Position numbers and translations under genes: made by a program. A stretch of DNA of 64,000 bases. It comes from Sphagnum compactum. Taxonomy: Eukaryota; Bryophyta; Sphagnopsida; Sphagnales. Shown here in pieces: positions 32,701 through 45,669 of this stretch. The notes under the pieces are model-generated. The model worked only from the letters and a program-made list of their open reading frames with translations, was not told the origin of the DNA and searched no databases. Position 1 is the first letter of the stretch, and every line of letters starts with the position of its first letter. The stretch spans positions 5,084,001 through 5,148,000 of the forward strand of contig OZ234503.1 of assembly GCA_965153455.1 (NCBI GenBank), read 5' to 3'.

Positions 32701-34263
32701 ACACATGCTAATGAAGCTAAAATTAGTGAGGGGTAAGTGTGCCTAACTATAGCCAGTTGATTCAGAACAATTCGAATTTATAAGGTTGTGAGTTCTCAAT
32801 TTCTCCTTGGAATCAATTTGCATGGTTGTAAAACACAGAAGTTTGCCAAAAATTATGCAAAGACTAAGGGTCTTCAAGGTGGCAAACTTTGTGCTTTTAC
32901 CCTTCAGGCAACATGTGTTCATATGTGCATACAAGTTTGAATCTAGAGGGACCATTTGTGCTGCTCTGGTTTCCCTTCCAAAAGCTGGGTTCTGCCAGGA
33001 ACCTGATTTTGTAAAATACAGAACTGGGTGATTGATGAAGTTTGAGACATCAATCTTGTGATGGCTTTGAGTTTGTTCCTTTGATATTGCATCCTGATGT
33101 GTAATTCTTGGTATGGCTTGTCCACAGTTCTCAGGGTCTGTCGTTGGACTTCAAATCTCTAGTTTTCCTGTTTGAAGGAGCTGAAAAGTACAGCGAGTAC
33201 TCTATGCATCCACAGCAGTATTTTGCCTATCCTGTAAGTGGAGTTCAGATCACCAACAGGGCTTATCACCCTTAAAACATGATATGCTGATTACTTCATG
33301 TGTTTGTTTTGTGCAGTGACCTGTTTGAGAGTTTATACAAAGAATTGGTTCAAAAACACAAGTTGAAGTGTCCATTCCAGAAATTTGTGCAAACAGAGAG
33401 AACCTGCATTTTTATATTACCCATGTTAAAAGTTCGAGATAGAAATTCTTGTGAAGCTGTGCTATCTGAAAGTCTGCTTAGACAGTAGAGGAAGTTTGGA
33501 TCAGAGCCAAGAATAACAGAAAATTCTGTCTGGATTCTGGATTTCTTATGAATATATCATCAAATTGGTTGAATGGGGTAATGCCAACACAGTCTCAAGA
33601 ATAACACTGGGTGTGGTGGTGATCAATCAGGATGAAGGCACTAAAAGAATGTGCATGACAATCTTTCCTGTGAGGGAGAGTCACAGCACCTTGGGTGGTA
33701 TGTCCTTGTATTTCTCTCCAAGCTCTGTTTGACAATCTGCCTGAGAGGAAGAGATAAAACACTATGGGTGGTTTGCTCTTGTATCTCTCCCCAAGCTCTG
33801 CTTCACAATCATTCCTGTGAGGAAGAGTTAAAATCAGTGGTATGTTCTTATATAACTCTCTCTGGGCTCTGCTTGACAATCTTTCGTGAGAGTGAGAGTT
33901 TACAACACTGTCAGGTTGTATTGAGTCTATGGTCTAGTATCTCTGTCCAAGCTCTCTTTGATGATCTTGCCTGAGAGGAAAAGTTACAACACTAGGGTGG
34001 TATGGAGGGCCAAAGATTGAGATTTCCAGACAAAATGAACAAGAGTACAGTCAGGAAACTTCATTTTGTATCAAGGCAAATAACTTTTCAACATCTTTAT
34101 GTTTTGTGTGTGTGTGGCAGCCTTAGCAATGAAGGGAAAGCTATTTGTGTTTGATTATGACACTAGACAAGTTGGATGGGAGACAAGCACATGCAAGATC
34201 AGCAATCTGTTACAGCGGACAACAAGCAAGAAAAGGAGAATGATCAAACTAGGAACAATTTAG
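29782..34263 (+). CDS. Membrane-anchored aspartic protease, A1B (pepsin-like, APCB1/Asp1-like), nine exons
   Basis: Hand model: 29782-30293, 30552-30672, 30904-31166, 31381-31641, 32186-32319, 32594-32732, 33128-33233, 33520-33610, 34121-34263. Phases agree at every junction and give 589 codons plus a stop. All introns are GT-AG except the fifth, which needs a GC donor at 32320. Residues 72-93 form a signal-anchor helix after a charged N-terminus. The first catalytic motif is DTGSSLTW (D192), the second DTGSDFSYF (D420). VVFGCSYG and the C-terminal FVFDYDTRQVGW are family landmarks. Oddities: the flap-region Cys (QCD-x2-C) is missing (QSDYINGS), and the exon-8 candidate lacks the usual CLGIL. 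A functional but divergent protease or an early pseudogene are both possible. Exons 1 and 8 are the least certain; an ATG at 29800 is an alternative start. Confidence 0.72.
33657..34010 (+). repeat. Degenerate tandem repeat in last intron of protease gene
   Basis: Five imperfect copies start at 33657, 33731, 33804, 33875 and 33960 (period 71-85), each beginning GACAATCTTTCCTGTGAGG-like and carrying TCTCTCCAAGCTCTG further on. Confidence 0.75.
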
Positions 34264-35584
34264 ATCCGGCTTCCATGGAACAGTTGCCTATAGAAAACTA
34301 GAAACAGTTTCTGTGGGCAACTCTGACAGAAAGCAGGATTAGATGAAACTTCATTTTTCAGATTGTAGATTGCAGAGATTGCAAGTCTCTGCAAGAAAGC
34401 TTGAAATGTATTAGCATCTGTATAAGTTTTGCAGCAGGAATTTAGGCCTACAGGTATTTCTGAGGTCATTGTCATCATCTTCTTCTTCAAAACTTACTGG
34501 TCTTCCTGAGGGGGTCATCATCCATCTTCTTCAACTCAACTAGTGCAAACCTATTGTGATGTACACTTTTTCATCTGTACTTACACCCAAAATCAAATTG
34601 TCTAGCTAGACCTTATAAATACCATTTTCATTAAATAAATACTACACTAATAAAATAGATTATAAAATCAACATATCTCTATCCATGTAAGTCTTGGGTG
34701 GCTATCTAAAGACCAATTCTAGCCAACAATCATCTCACTATGGTATAAGCATGCAAATTATTGGTTACAATGAAAAGGGAAAAAGAATTACTATACAAAG
34801 TTGACAATGTTGAATTATACAGGAAAAATACATGCATATTGGTTACCTATATGGTTTAGTGAAACAAAAAAAATACTCTTATGGGACATTGGGTTCACAT
34901 CACAATGGCAAGTATCACTAAGAAACAAAATTCACACTAATATCAAATATGTGCCGTAAAGTTTTAAAGTGACTAAAAATTTGGTATCGATTTTAAATAT
35001 TTTCTTTTTTAAAAAAGCATGTAAATCTCTCATTCATGTATATGTACATGCTGATTCCCAGTAGGAACCACTCCTATTCTGTGAATTGTTCTAGAGTCCT
35101 TATGTGTTTAATGACCCACCTAGCCACCCAAGACTAGTTTGCAAATTTTTGCACTCAGAAGATAAATAAGAGATTTCTTTAATAGATTTTTTACTTTATT
35201 AGAAAACAGCCAAATTTCCCCCAAAAATTCTTTCTTTTAGGAAAATGTCACAAAAATTTCACAAGGTTTTAATTTTGGGATGGTTTTTGCTAATTATTGC
35301 TAATGAGTGTGTGTGTGTGACTATCCTTTTGTTTGTGTATGTGTGTGTGTGTCATTATGTTTATGGGTGCCTCTATATGTGTGTGTGTACCTGCCATTGT
35401 CTATGTTTGTCTATGTGTGTATATGTGCTTCATGATAGATTTGGTTCAAGCCATAGTACTCATTGACTACATTCCTCATCAATGTCACACCTACATGTCA
35501 AATGATTCTTCTTTCTAGCAATGTTTAGTAATCATAGCTAGCCTTGACCATAGTTGCCCAATAGTTGTGAACATGGAATGAGAA
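34264..35584. other. Intergenic, AT-rich
   Basis: Includes the 3' flank of the protease gene. A TG-rich stretch at about 35308-35425 is a degraded (GT)n microsatellite; the open frames across it are artefacts of the repeat. Nothing else is supported. Confidence 0.5.
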
Positions 35585-36065
35585 ACATTTGGCAATCACC
35601 AAACGTTTTCAAGAATATCAACCAGAAAGTGTTTGGTGGCCAGTAAGTGCTCTTAAGAATATGGATGGAAAAGTGCCTAGCAACTCCAAGCATTTTTAGT
35701 AAGATGAACTGAAAAATGCTTGGTGGCCGCCATGCATTCTCAGTAATATGGACAGAACGTGTTGGCGGTTGCTAGGTGCTCTCAACAAGATGAATTGAAA
35801 AGTGCTTAGTTGTTGGTAAGCACTTTCAACAACATGGACTAAAAAGTGCCTAGCGGCCACCAAGCACTCTCAACAAAATTGATAGTGAAAGGTTTGGTGG
35901 CTGCCAAATGCTTTTAGCAATATCAAAAAAGAAACGCTTGATGGCCACCAAGTGCTCTCATTAATATGCATGAAAAAACACTTAACAACCACCAAGTGTT
36001 ATTAACAATGTTGACTAAAAAAGGCTTGACAATTGCTAGGTGCTCTAAACAATGGATGGAAAAAC
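35585..36065 (+). repeat. Minisatellite of ~44-bp hairpin units, about 11 copies
   Basis: Each unit has a near-palindromic half (GTGCTTGGTGGCCACCAAGC type, centred on GGCC) followed by TGCTCTCAACAATATGGACTG-like sequence and an A-run. Units diverge, but the palindrome is recognisable in most of them (for example near 35630, 35725, 35850 and 35945). Confidence 0.85.
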
Positions 36066-37540
36066 ATTGTAGACTTATTACAATTCTATTGCCATATCGA
36101 CAATGTTGTGATTTTTAGTCCTTTCCTTAGATGTTGAAGACACATGGGTATCTATTGCAGAAAAATGGATATAGAAAAAATATTTAGAAAGATGATAGAC
36201 AGATATAATGATGGATTGAAGAGTTGTATACATTGTTTGAATTGCAATGATTGTGTGTTTTAATGGATATGTGCACATAAATGTGCAAACAGACACAAAG
36301 ACACGCATATAAAGAAACACACACATATTTTTGACAAAGTCAAAAATAACGATAAAGTTCCACTTCATCAAGAATGGGAACTAGGAATCTATGAGGAAAA
36401 TGCCCATCTACTCAATGAAGGTTTGCGTTCACAAGTTGGGCATCGTCATACTGATGTTAAAAAACTCGTGTAAAAAGCAAGAAGTAGGCCTCGTCTATTC
36501 AATAAACAAAATAAACAATGAACTTGCCTTGATGAATGTTGAGAAAAGATTTTGGGTGAATGATCTCAAGGATAAATCCACCCAAGATGTTGTTGACCAT
36601 TGGAATGAGTTCTACGAGTTCATTGAAATTGAAAAGGGCAAATCTACACAAGATTCCCAAAGAGGCTTGAAATGCACACGCACGAACTTCAAGGGTTCTA
36701 GCAGGCTATAGCCAACAAAAAAAAACAATAAAAACAAAAAACAAAACATAGAAGAATGAAAAGATTTTGATGAAGCTAGTAATTAGAGAGGAAGAAAAGG
36801 GATTTGATGTCGGGGAGTGCCAACTCATTGATGACACATTAGGTGACGAATACTTGGGATGCTTCCCATTGGGACATGGCCCATTTTTGCATGTTATGGT
36901 CAATGTCCACCGATTCAAAAAAGCAACCCCAAACATTATATACTAGCCCTTTTCAGATATCCATAATGATGAGATAAAAAATTAAAATCACACAATATAA
37001 CAAACTTGACGCTGAAGTACCAATTTTTGCAATTCCTAAGGACCCCAACAATCCAAACCATATTCTTCCATGGCATTCAAAAAGTGGGAGGATATTCAAA
37101 ACAATCAATTTTTAATTGTTGGAGGGTAACACACAATTATTGCAATAAAGGTGTCTTCACTTATAACCTTTTTTTTTCATGAATATTGTATATTCATCTA
37201 CAAACAAAATTATATTCTTTTTACTTATTCACATTAAAAAATATCATCTCTTGTTTCAATAAGAACTAGTCAAGAACCCCAATACAAGGCACCATGTTCG
37301 AAAGCTTTACTGCAAGTTCCAAATCGTCGTCATATGGGACGCAAACTTTTTGAAGATATGTAACCTCTTGAAGATATTAAACAACAAGGATTGTGACTTG
37401 AACACAAAGCCTTCTTATAAGGAGAACCTTGCACATGTGCATTGAATATGGATGTGTATTAGATACCATGTCCAAATTTGGATGATTCCTCTTGTGCATC
37501 ATCGGACCACACACTCAATGGGTCAAGCTCTTACAAGAGA
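36066..37540. other. AT-rich interval with leader of an LTR element at its right end
   Basis: A 106-codon frame at 36391-36711 resembles nothing I know and is probably TE debris. The last ~250 bp would be the leader of a minus-strand element whose 5' LTR starts at 37553. Confidence 0.35.
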
Positions 37541-37550
37541 TTTGATACCA
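37541..37550 (-). other. Primer-binding site candidate (initiator tRNA-Met 3' end)
   Basis: On the minus strand the LTR ends GCGTCA, then CA, then TGGTATCAAA, close to the classical TGGTATCAGA site. So this LTR family uses the usual tRNA 3' end, unlike the copia elements here. Confidence 0.55.
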
Positions 37551-37552
37551 TG

Positions 37553-39391
37553 TGACGCGCCCCCAAACTTCTCAAAAAACCCAAAGTGTCGTAACCCTAG
37601 CTTTGGACTCACGACCAAGGCAAAGGCTTGTAAGGTTGTGGGCCAAGAGCGAAGCTAAGGAGTCACATTTCGTGTTTCCGGGAGTGTAAAAAAGTGTGAG
37701 GGAATGAACCCTCGCACTCCCAAGTGAACTCCCATTTTGGGAGTTGGAGTCCCAATGGATTCCCAAATATTCAGAGGCGATTGCAGGGGTCAAAAGCCAT
37801 TGGATTAAAAAGTCCTTTATATCATTGGAAAGATATTGAAACTTAGATGTCTAAAATGGGCTCACATGATCCATTTGGACATTTGAAACATAAGTTATGG
37901 CCAAAAGAAAGGCCAAGAGTCAAATTGGCAATTTGACTCCCGACCACTAAAAGTCGGGAATCGACCCGATTTACTTGCGTGCAGCTAGCGTGCGACATAC
38001 CATTGAAAAGTTCTCAACAAGGGCTACAATTTTTCTTTAGACCCCATTGCAATCGAAAGTCTGCACACGAAGTTATGGGGCCCCAAAGTCAAAGGAGTCC
38101 CAACTTTGGGAATTTCGAGACTCCCATTTGGGAGTCCCGGGAGTCCCGGGACAAAATGCCATTTGGATGTGGGCCTTGTGGAGAGGCACAAAGTATACTA
38201 TAAGGGGGAAGGTGGTGATTTCCCCCAAGTCCGAGCCATGGTGAGTCTTGTGAGTCCGAGTTTGCCCGTGGCTCGTCTTAGCACCAAAAGTGCTTCAACT
38301 ATGCACTAACCAACTTGTTGTTTGGTTTGTGCAGATCCATGTGAGTGATTAATTGCTTATCATTCTTCCTAGTCCCATCCCAAAGCTCCAACATGCCCCT
38401 CTACCCCCAAAGTGATGCGAGCCAGGGAGCGTGCCCCAACTCATTGCTCTTTCAATGTTTTCACTTCAGACTCACATTTGGAGTCTTGATAACCTAGGAG
38501 CGCATCACAAAGGTGGGTCCCATAGTGGAACAGTGGAAAAAGAAGAGAGTTGGGGCACTTTCCCTAACTCGCAGCACTTCGAGGGTAAGAAGGCGGTTAG
38601 AGCTCCGGGATGGGACTAGGACGAACTCACAAGCAAGAGTTCAAGATGAGATCAACTTGCACAACTAAGAAAAGAGGGCAGTTAGTGCAAGTTGAATGGA
38701 AATGGTGCAGCGGAATTAATAAGGACAACCTCAAGCATAAGCTTTACACAACCCGTAATTTTTTGAAGGAGGCACCATTCTCTTCCCTATAGTATACCCT
38801 ATGCCTCTATGCAAGGACTACATCCAAATGTCACTTTTCCCCAAGACTCCCAAGTGGGAGTCTCAAAATTGGGACTCTTGTTGTCCCAAAACTTTGCATG
38901 CTTATATTTTTTTCAAATCAAGTCTATTTTGAGAGTGCAAGGACAATATCTTATAGCGCTTGAAAATATCTTTTCAAAGGTGTATAAAACACTTTAATCG
39001 AACCTCATTTGACCCCTTATTTCAAGGGATTTGTGGTCGGGAGTCAAATTCCCAATTTGACTCTCACCCCTTCTTTTGATCATAACTCATGCAAATCAGG
39101 TCTAAATGAACAATGCAATGGCACTTTAAGCATCTACACTTCAAAACCTTTCTAATGATATCATGGGGGCTCAAGTTGGTGTTTTTTTTCCTCTTCAACC
39201 AAGGTTATGAACATTCATAACTCCCGCACGAGTGTAACTCCCAAAGTGAGAGTGCACTTGGGAGTCATTGGGCTTCATCCTTTGCAATCTCCCCCATTTG
39301 TGAGAGTGTGTTTCACACTTAAACACATTCTCGGCCTCATGGGCCCTTGCGCTTCACACTTTGTCGCGAACCCAATGTTAGGGTTGCGACA
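37553..39391 (-). mobile_element. 5' LTR of 'TGTCGCAACCC' family, interrupted by a sister solo LTR
   Basis: Reverse-oriented LTR: TGACGCGCCCC at 37553, interrupted at 37586, resuming at 38512 (the repeat ACCCAAAG|GTGGGTCC is restored when the insert is removed) and ending GGGTTGCGACA at 39391. The coding body would lie to the left but is not recognisable. It abuts the integrase end of G2 at 39392. Confidence 0.75.
37587..38506 (+). mobile_element. Solo LTR nested in opposite-oriented LTR of the same family
   Basis: Starts TGTCGTAACCC and ends GAGCGCATCA, with a perfect 5-bp target duplication CAAAG (37582-37586 and 38507-38511) made from host LTR sequence. Same block order as 1391-2222 and 15233-16108. 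Confidence 0.88.
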
Positions 39392-42300
39392 ATTACAATA
39401 TTTGTTCGCAGTGCTTTTACCTGTACCCATTTAGTTACATACTGTATAGCTACCAGGATATATTTGTTTTCGATTAGTCTTCTAGTTGGTTTAATTGGAC
39501 CTATAAAATCTAGACCCCACTTCATAAAAGGTTCCTCTAGAAGTGTTGTTACCAACTTGGCTAGACTTTTTGTTTTAAATCTTCCAATTTTCTGATAGTT
39601 ATCATAGCTTTTGCAAATTTCATGTGTATATTTGAACAGAGTTGGCCACCAATATCCTACATCCAAAATTTTATTTGCAGTAATATCTATAGGAAATGTT
39701 TTCATGTCATTCCTTCATGTAGCTCCTTAAGAACAGTTTGTGCTTCTAAGGTGGTCAAACACCTGTGCATTTGTTATCTTGTCCCACTCTGTACATTATT
39801 CCCTTTTTCAAAATAAAAGGTTTTACATTTCTGGCTAACTTCTATTTTTGAGTTAGGTTCAAAGTTTTTGGCATTTGAACTATTTCCAAATAATTTTCAC
39901 TTCTTGCATCCACATATGTTCTATGGAAAATAATTATGCATCTATAGTCTAATATGGGATTCCCAATGGTTTTGAATTATTAGGTAGTTTGGATAAAACA
40001 TCAGTTACCACATGTGTTCTACCAGGCTTATAAACTACTGTGAATTCATATTCCAAAAATAACAACCATCTGGCTATCCTTCCAGACACTTGTGGTTTAT
40101 TGACCAAGTATACCATAACCATGTGGTATACATAAAAAACAAATTTGTTTCCTAAAAAAGAATATCTGAACTTATGCAAAACATAAACCATTGCTAAGGC
40201 TTCTCTATCTATAGTAGTATAATTTTGCTCTGCTTTATTTAGTAGTCTAAAGGCATATACTATAGGCTGGTCATATTTACCAGTTGGCATCTGTGCCAAC
40301 ATTGTACTTACTACCAATAGTGATGCATCTGTGTGCACATGAAACTCCAACTACCAATTTGGAGGTATCAAAATTGGTGCTTTTATGTATTTCTACTTGA
40401 TCTGATCCCAAGCTTCTTAACATTTTGTGGTCCAAATAAAAGGTTTTATCTTCCTCATCAGCTTTGTAATTGGGGCCATGATAAAAGCAAAGTTCTTGAT
40501 GAAACATCTATAAAATTGAGCCATACCATTAAAGACCTGAATCTGCAATGGGTTTGTATGTATTGGCATATTCATTATTGCTTGAACCTTTTTAGGGTCT
40601 TGGATTTTGCTTTCCTTGGAAACTATGAACCTTAAAATCAATCTTGAAAATATCATAAAGGCACATTTTTCTAGGTTAAGACTGATTCTATATTTTTTAC
40701 ATTTTTGAAACAAAGTTTGAGCTTCATCAAATGACTTTCCATATCACTATAGACCATGAAGTCATCTAGAAATATCTTCATAAACTGGTTTCAGTATTCT
40801 TTGAAGGCTTTGCCGACTACTCTCGGGAAAGTTGGTGGCCCATTTTTAACACTAAATAGCATCACCATCCAAACAAAAGTTCCCCAATATGTTAGAAAAG
40901 TTGTTTTGTATCTATCTTGAAAGGCTATGAAATCTAGTGGTATCTTTAATATCCATCTTAAAATGAATAGGCTTCATACCCTGTTATAATGTTCAGTACC
41001 TCATTAGAAAATGGCAAAGGATAAGGATTTTTTTTGGTTGCCTTATTCAACTTCTTGAAATCTACATAGATTTTCAGTTTTCCATTTTTCTTAAGTTCTA
41101 CCACTATAGGTGATAACCATGTAGTCTCCTCTACTAGTTGAATGAATCCTATTGCTAATAATTTGTTAATATCATGTTTGATAGCTGCAGCATAATTAAG
41201 GTTCAATTTGTACCTTGCTTGATGTGCTGGTGGAATTGAAGTGTCTAATTCAGTTATGTGTTGAGCCAACTCTAAAAGTATGTTTTTTAAATCCTTATAA
41301 ATCCAAGCAAACACATCTTTGAATTCCTTGAGTAACATTTGAAGCTCTTCAGTTTTCTCCTTTGTTAATTATACATTAACTTTGATGTACTATGGATTTG
41401 CCTTTGCTCCAAGATTCAGCTTAACAAGTTGTTTTTCAATCAAAGTCCAACATGTTATATGAGGATTCTGTATTTATATTTTTGTTGGTGTTTCATCCAC
41501 TTCCATATTAGCTTGGTTATGATGATAATAAGTTTCTAAATAAACTTTATCTTCTAGTGATATCTTTGGTTTGATAAGAAATTTTGTTGTGATTATTGTT
41601 GAAGGCACCATTTTTGCTGCTCTTTGAATGGATATTCTTTGATCTGGGTCAAATTTTCCATTGATTCTGAAATTTGATACTCTAATACTCAGCAATGAAA
41701 CCGTTTCATCTGAGATAATGATTGTGTCAATTGAGAACAACTTTGGTTTTGTTTTAAAGATTAGATCTTCCTCTTCATATGTTAGCCCTTCTAGCAAGTC
41801 ATAACAAACAAGTATTTGGGGCCTTTTGGTTCTGCTCCCAATTTCTTGTTAATTGATATTGTTTTGACTATTCCATTACCTTGAACAATAATGACATTAT
41901 TACCCCAGTCATGTGTAACCTTTGCATCTTTGAACCAAGGTCTTCCTAGCAACATAAAATACCTAAAATCCACCACATTGTTTTTGAAAATAGTAAATGT
42001 GGCTACATATGGTATACCATGTACATGAATCCTCAAATTTTTAATTATTCCTAAAGGTTTAGTCATACTTTGATTTGCCATTCTTAGGTGGTATGGAGCT
42101 GGTCTTGGTTTGGGTAAACCTAGTTTTGTTCTGAGGTTTTTTGTTATGATATTTACACTTGCCCCTCCATCTATCAAAACATCTTCAACAATGTTCTTCC
42201 CAACTTGTATGTACTTGGATAACTACCATTTGGTTATCTACCTTTATAACTGTAGTGTCTACTTTAGAATGTGTTTCAACCACTGTGGCTACACTAGGTT

Positions 42301-45271
42301 TTGATATCATTTTACTAGCTATATTGGGTTTTTCTGGCTTTAGTTTCTACCACATATATTTCTTAAGATCTGGTGCCATCTTCAGTAGTTGACTTTAGGG
42401 TATAGGTAGTTTCCATCATCTGTTTATGATATCTTGGAATATCTGTTCCATAGACATAATTTTGTTGTTAGGAATAATAGATAGATTTTGTGGTACAATT
42501 GGTTTTGTGGACACCTCAGCCTTTGGTAATCTTGCCCAACTTGTACTCCACTGTGCTTTTTCCTTTTGATTCAGATTCTATAGTAGGTTTTCTACTTACA
42601 TCTCCTGTATAATCTTAACAAAAGATTATTGTAGTTTTTGCTCTTTTTCCCAATCAGCAACAAACTTCTCTTGATTGGCTTTTCGTCTTTGAACATTTGT
42701 TCTTTAGTAACTTTGTTATTGGTAATGGCCATATTAACATCCACCATATGGACTGAAGAATTGACAACCTTAGTAACTAACACAAATGGTTTTTCTACAG
42801 CCTCACTCCTTTGTTCTTAAACATATTATGCATATCACAATACTTATGACGGTCTATGATCTTGTATCCCATGTCACCACAGATATAACAAGAAACCTCA
42901 TAGGTCTCAGTACTTTAATTTGTTGAGTAGTAACTTTAGAAACTGTAGGAACAAGTTTTTCCTTTCTTTTAACTCTATAGGTTTCAACATTATGATTTGT
43001 TCTATGACAGTTTATACAATACATTTTTGTTTTCTTTGTAATTATTTAAGGTTTCTAAGTTGATACTGTCTTAATATTTTGTGGTACTAATAAATTACTT
43101 ATAGTTTTTACTTTAGAAATTCCTTCTTCACAAACCAAAGTTGCTTCCTTATGTTGTTGTAGAGTTTTTCTCTTCATGTTTGCTGTTACTACACGCTGAT
43201 ACGGTTGTAATCTAGATTTGAAAACAATAGTTAGGAAGCTATTTGTTGTCCGATGTTGAAGACTATTGGCTAATTTTAATAATAATTCATAATAGACTTC
43301 CACTATTTCATTCTTTTCTTGCTTCATGTATTTCAACTATAGGTAAACTTGCTCATCATTTTGAACTTTTTTATACATTTTACAAAAAGCTAACTGCAAT
43401 TCTACAAAAATACAATATCGATAATCTCCCATGTAGTTGTTACACTAGTCAAACACAATATTTCTAAGGGTAAAACTAAACAAATTAATGATTTTTACAT
43501 CATATGTTTCACCATTTGCTATAATGGTAGTTTTCAAAACTCTAACATGAGCATTTGGGTCAGAATCCTTCACATATTTAGGATAGTTAAGCGGCCAATG
43601 ATAAGGTCTGTTTGGTGGTAATGCTGTCTGCCTGGATTCAGCATTAGCAATCTAAAATATCTTGAAGATCTTGGAGGTCCTGGTGGGTCTAAACCTCCTC
43701 ATGCTGGATTTAGTGGCATTCAATAAAAATCTTATCCACCTTTCTAAGCATTTCTATATGCACACTAACAAGTTGTGTGTTCCCTTGGACTCTGGGGTTT
43801 GGATTTCATACTAACAACAGTATGGGCTAGTGCTATTACAAATGGAGCTTCAGTAACTATAACCATAGACTAAGGCATTGCCATAGAATATAATGGTACA
43901 GATCTTACTAGTTCCATTCTTAAATTGGAAGGTCCTGGATAAATAACCCCAACATTGTTGTGATGTAACAGACTTGGTGTAGGAATTATGGAAACAAGTA
44001 TTACATTTTCTACAATTTGAACTCTCATTTCCATTATGTTATCTTTCCACATATGTTCTCTGAATATATCTGGAATTCTGACCCTCTCATGGTACAATTC
44101 CTTTAGCTCACTATATCCATGGTTCTCTACTTTTGTAGGTTTTGGATTCAAATTCTGGAAATGCTTAACAAATCCTTACCTCACATTATCTTCAATAAAT
44201 GGACATTCATTAATTTGATGTCCAATCTAATGATAACATGTGCATCATTGAGGGTTAGGTCTTGGAAGTTTATTCACATTATGAATTCCTCTGTTCTAGT
44301 CCCCTGAGTTTTCCTCTAACAATGTTCCCATTCTATTGATTAAGTTTGGGTTCATTATACCTTACTCTAACAGCCATAGGTACACCTTGTGCTACTGTTG
44401 GTTCTACTCTTGGTAAAACTATAGTTTCTTGTCTAGTTACAAGTATTAGTTCAACTCCTCTGGACATTATGATGCCTTGAGTTGTGGCTTTTTGCTCCAT
44501 ATAATGAATCGGAGGTTCAAAATTGTGAGCTCTTTGTTCAAACTTTGCACTCTCATGATCCTTTCGATAATAAGGAGGTGAAACAAATTTGTACCTTGGT
44601 ACTACTTCCTCCCATTCTGACTTGTTGAGTCTCTGTTTTTTTTCATACATCAGAGCATCAAAGTTTTATTGCTACAACAAACTTGGTGATTCTAGCACAA
44701 CTTTCTGTCAAGGCTCAGATTTTTGATTCTTTTGTCTAAACTCATCTTATGAGTTTGCATTTTCAATTTGATGTTCTTATTTCTTAAAATTTCGTGTTAG
44801 ATTGTTGGTGCGTCTTTGTGCTTCACTAGTTTGCACTTCACATGAATAATCAGTTTTGCCTGTCCACAAATGTCTCTATTCAGATTGAGAAACTTTTTTA
44901 AGTGTTATAAATTGTTGATCCTCCTAATCTACACTCAAATTATTGTTGATGGCAACACCATTATCTTTTCGTTCATGTAATAAAACTTGATCTAATTATC
45001 TCCTAAGACTTTTAGTTACAATTTTATTTTCCATCTCTCCACATTCTAATTCAAATCTGGACAAACTTCAGCATTAGAACAAAATCTTCATAGTTAGCTG
45101 CTTTGCTTAGATTTGCTTCCTGAATAAAAAACTTATGATCAAGAATTGAAAAAAAATGCAAAAAATGAAACTGAAGTTCATTTTTTATCTATAAAAACAA
45201 AAAATTCAACAACAAGACATAAACAACATTTTGAAATCACTTTGAGTTTAGGCCTTGATATGGTCACCAAA
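39392..45271 (-). pseudogene. G2: Ty3/gypsy gag-pol, decayed
   Basis: Minus strand, read right to left. Gag and linker fragments 43055-45270 (44333-44650; 43870-44151; 43055-43336, the last homologous to G1 gag). Protease 41791-42177 with an intact IDGGASVNI site and LLGRPWFKDAKV. Linker 41474-41797. RT 40958-41338 (ELKKNGKLKIYVDFKKL, PYPLPFSNEVL) with an FLDDF catalytic motif near 40740-40790. RT thumb 40417-40713. RNase H 39949-40350 (HVHTDAS, RTHVVTDVLSKL). Integrase zinc and core start 39392-39705 (DFIGPI). Many stops and shifts separate them. It is a sister copy of G1 in opposite orientation. The integrase C-terminus and 3' LTR are replaced by the LTR at 37553-39391. Confidence 0.85.
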
Positions 45272-45669
45272 TGGTAAATACAAAATTTCTAATCTTATAT
45301 TCTGACCTATATCTGGACTAAACATGTCATAAAACTAATACTAAATAAATCTGTTCATTCAAATCTACTCATATCTAGTTTTAGAATTAAAATCCATTAA
45401 AGTATGATAACAAACATCAAAAACAACAATTCTGGTTATGAAAGTAAAAATTTTCAGAGATCAAAGTGTTTTTTTCTCATGTTCCATTCAAACTCAATGT
45501 TCTACAATGATACCATTTCATCCTCTTTTCTAAAGATACAAAACTATGTTCTATTCAAATTCAAACGGTGATTAAAACTATGTAATCTAGTTAGTAATTC
45601 CTAAAACAATAATTAAGTACATAGAAATATACTAACTAACTATTATTACCAATAACTACTCCCTTAATA
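45272..45669 (-). repeat. G2 5' LTR
   Basis: Starts TGGTAAATAC and ends CTCCCTTAATA; similar throughout to 583-1008. The adjoining interior on the minus strand reads TTTGGTGACCATATC, a possible primer-binding site starting at TGG, tRNA not identified. Confidence 0.7.

Noticed and set aside
35245-35518. Cys/Val-rich small secreted protein
   Set aside because: The residues come from a (GT)n tract translated as Cys-Val; no signal or stable frame outside the repeat.
35585-36065. Repeat-spacer array resembling a CRISPR
   Set aside because: The units are contiguous, spacer parts are as similar as the palindromic parts, and the DNA is from a plant nucleus with no cas genes.
583-45669. The two G2-family LTRs as ends of one 45-kb element
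   Set aside because: Outer flanks do not match and gypsy fragments of opposite orientation lie between them, so they belong to separate insertions.
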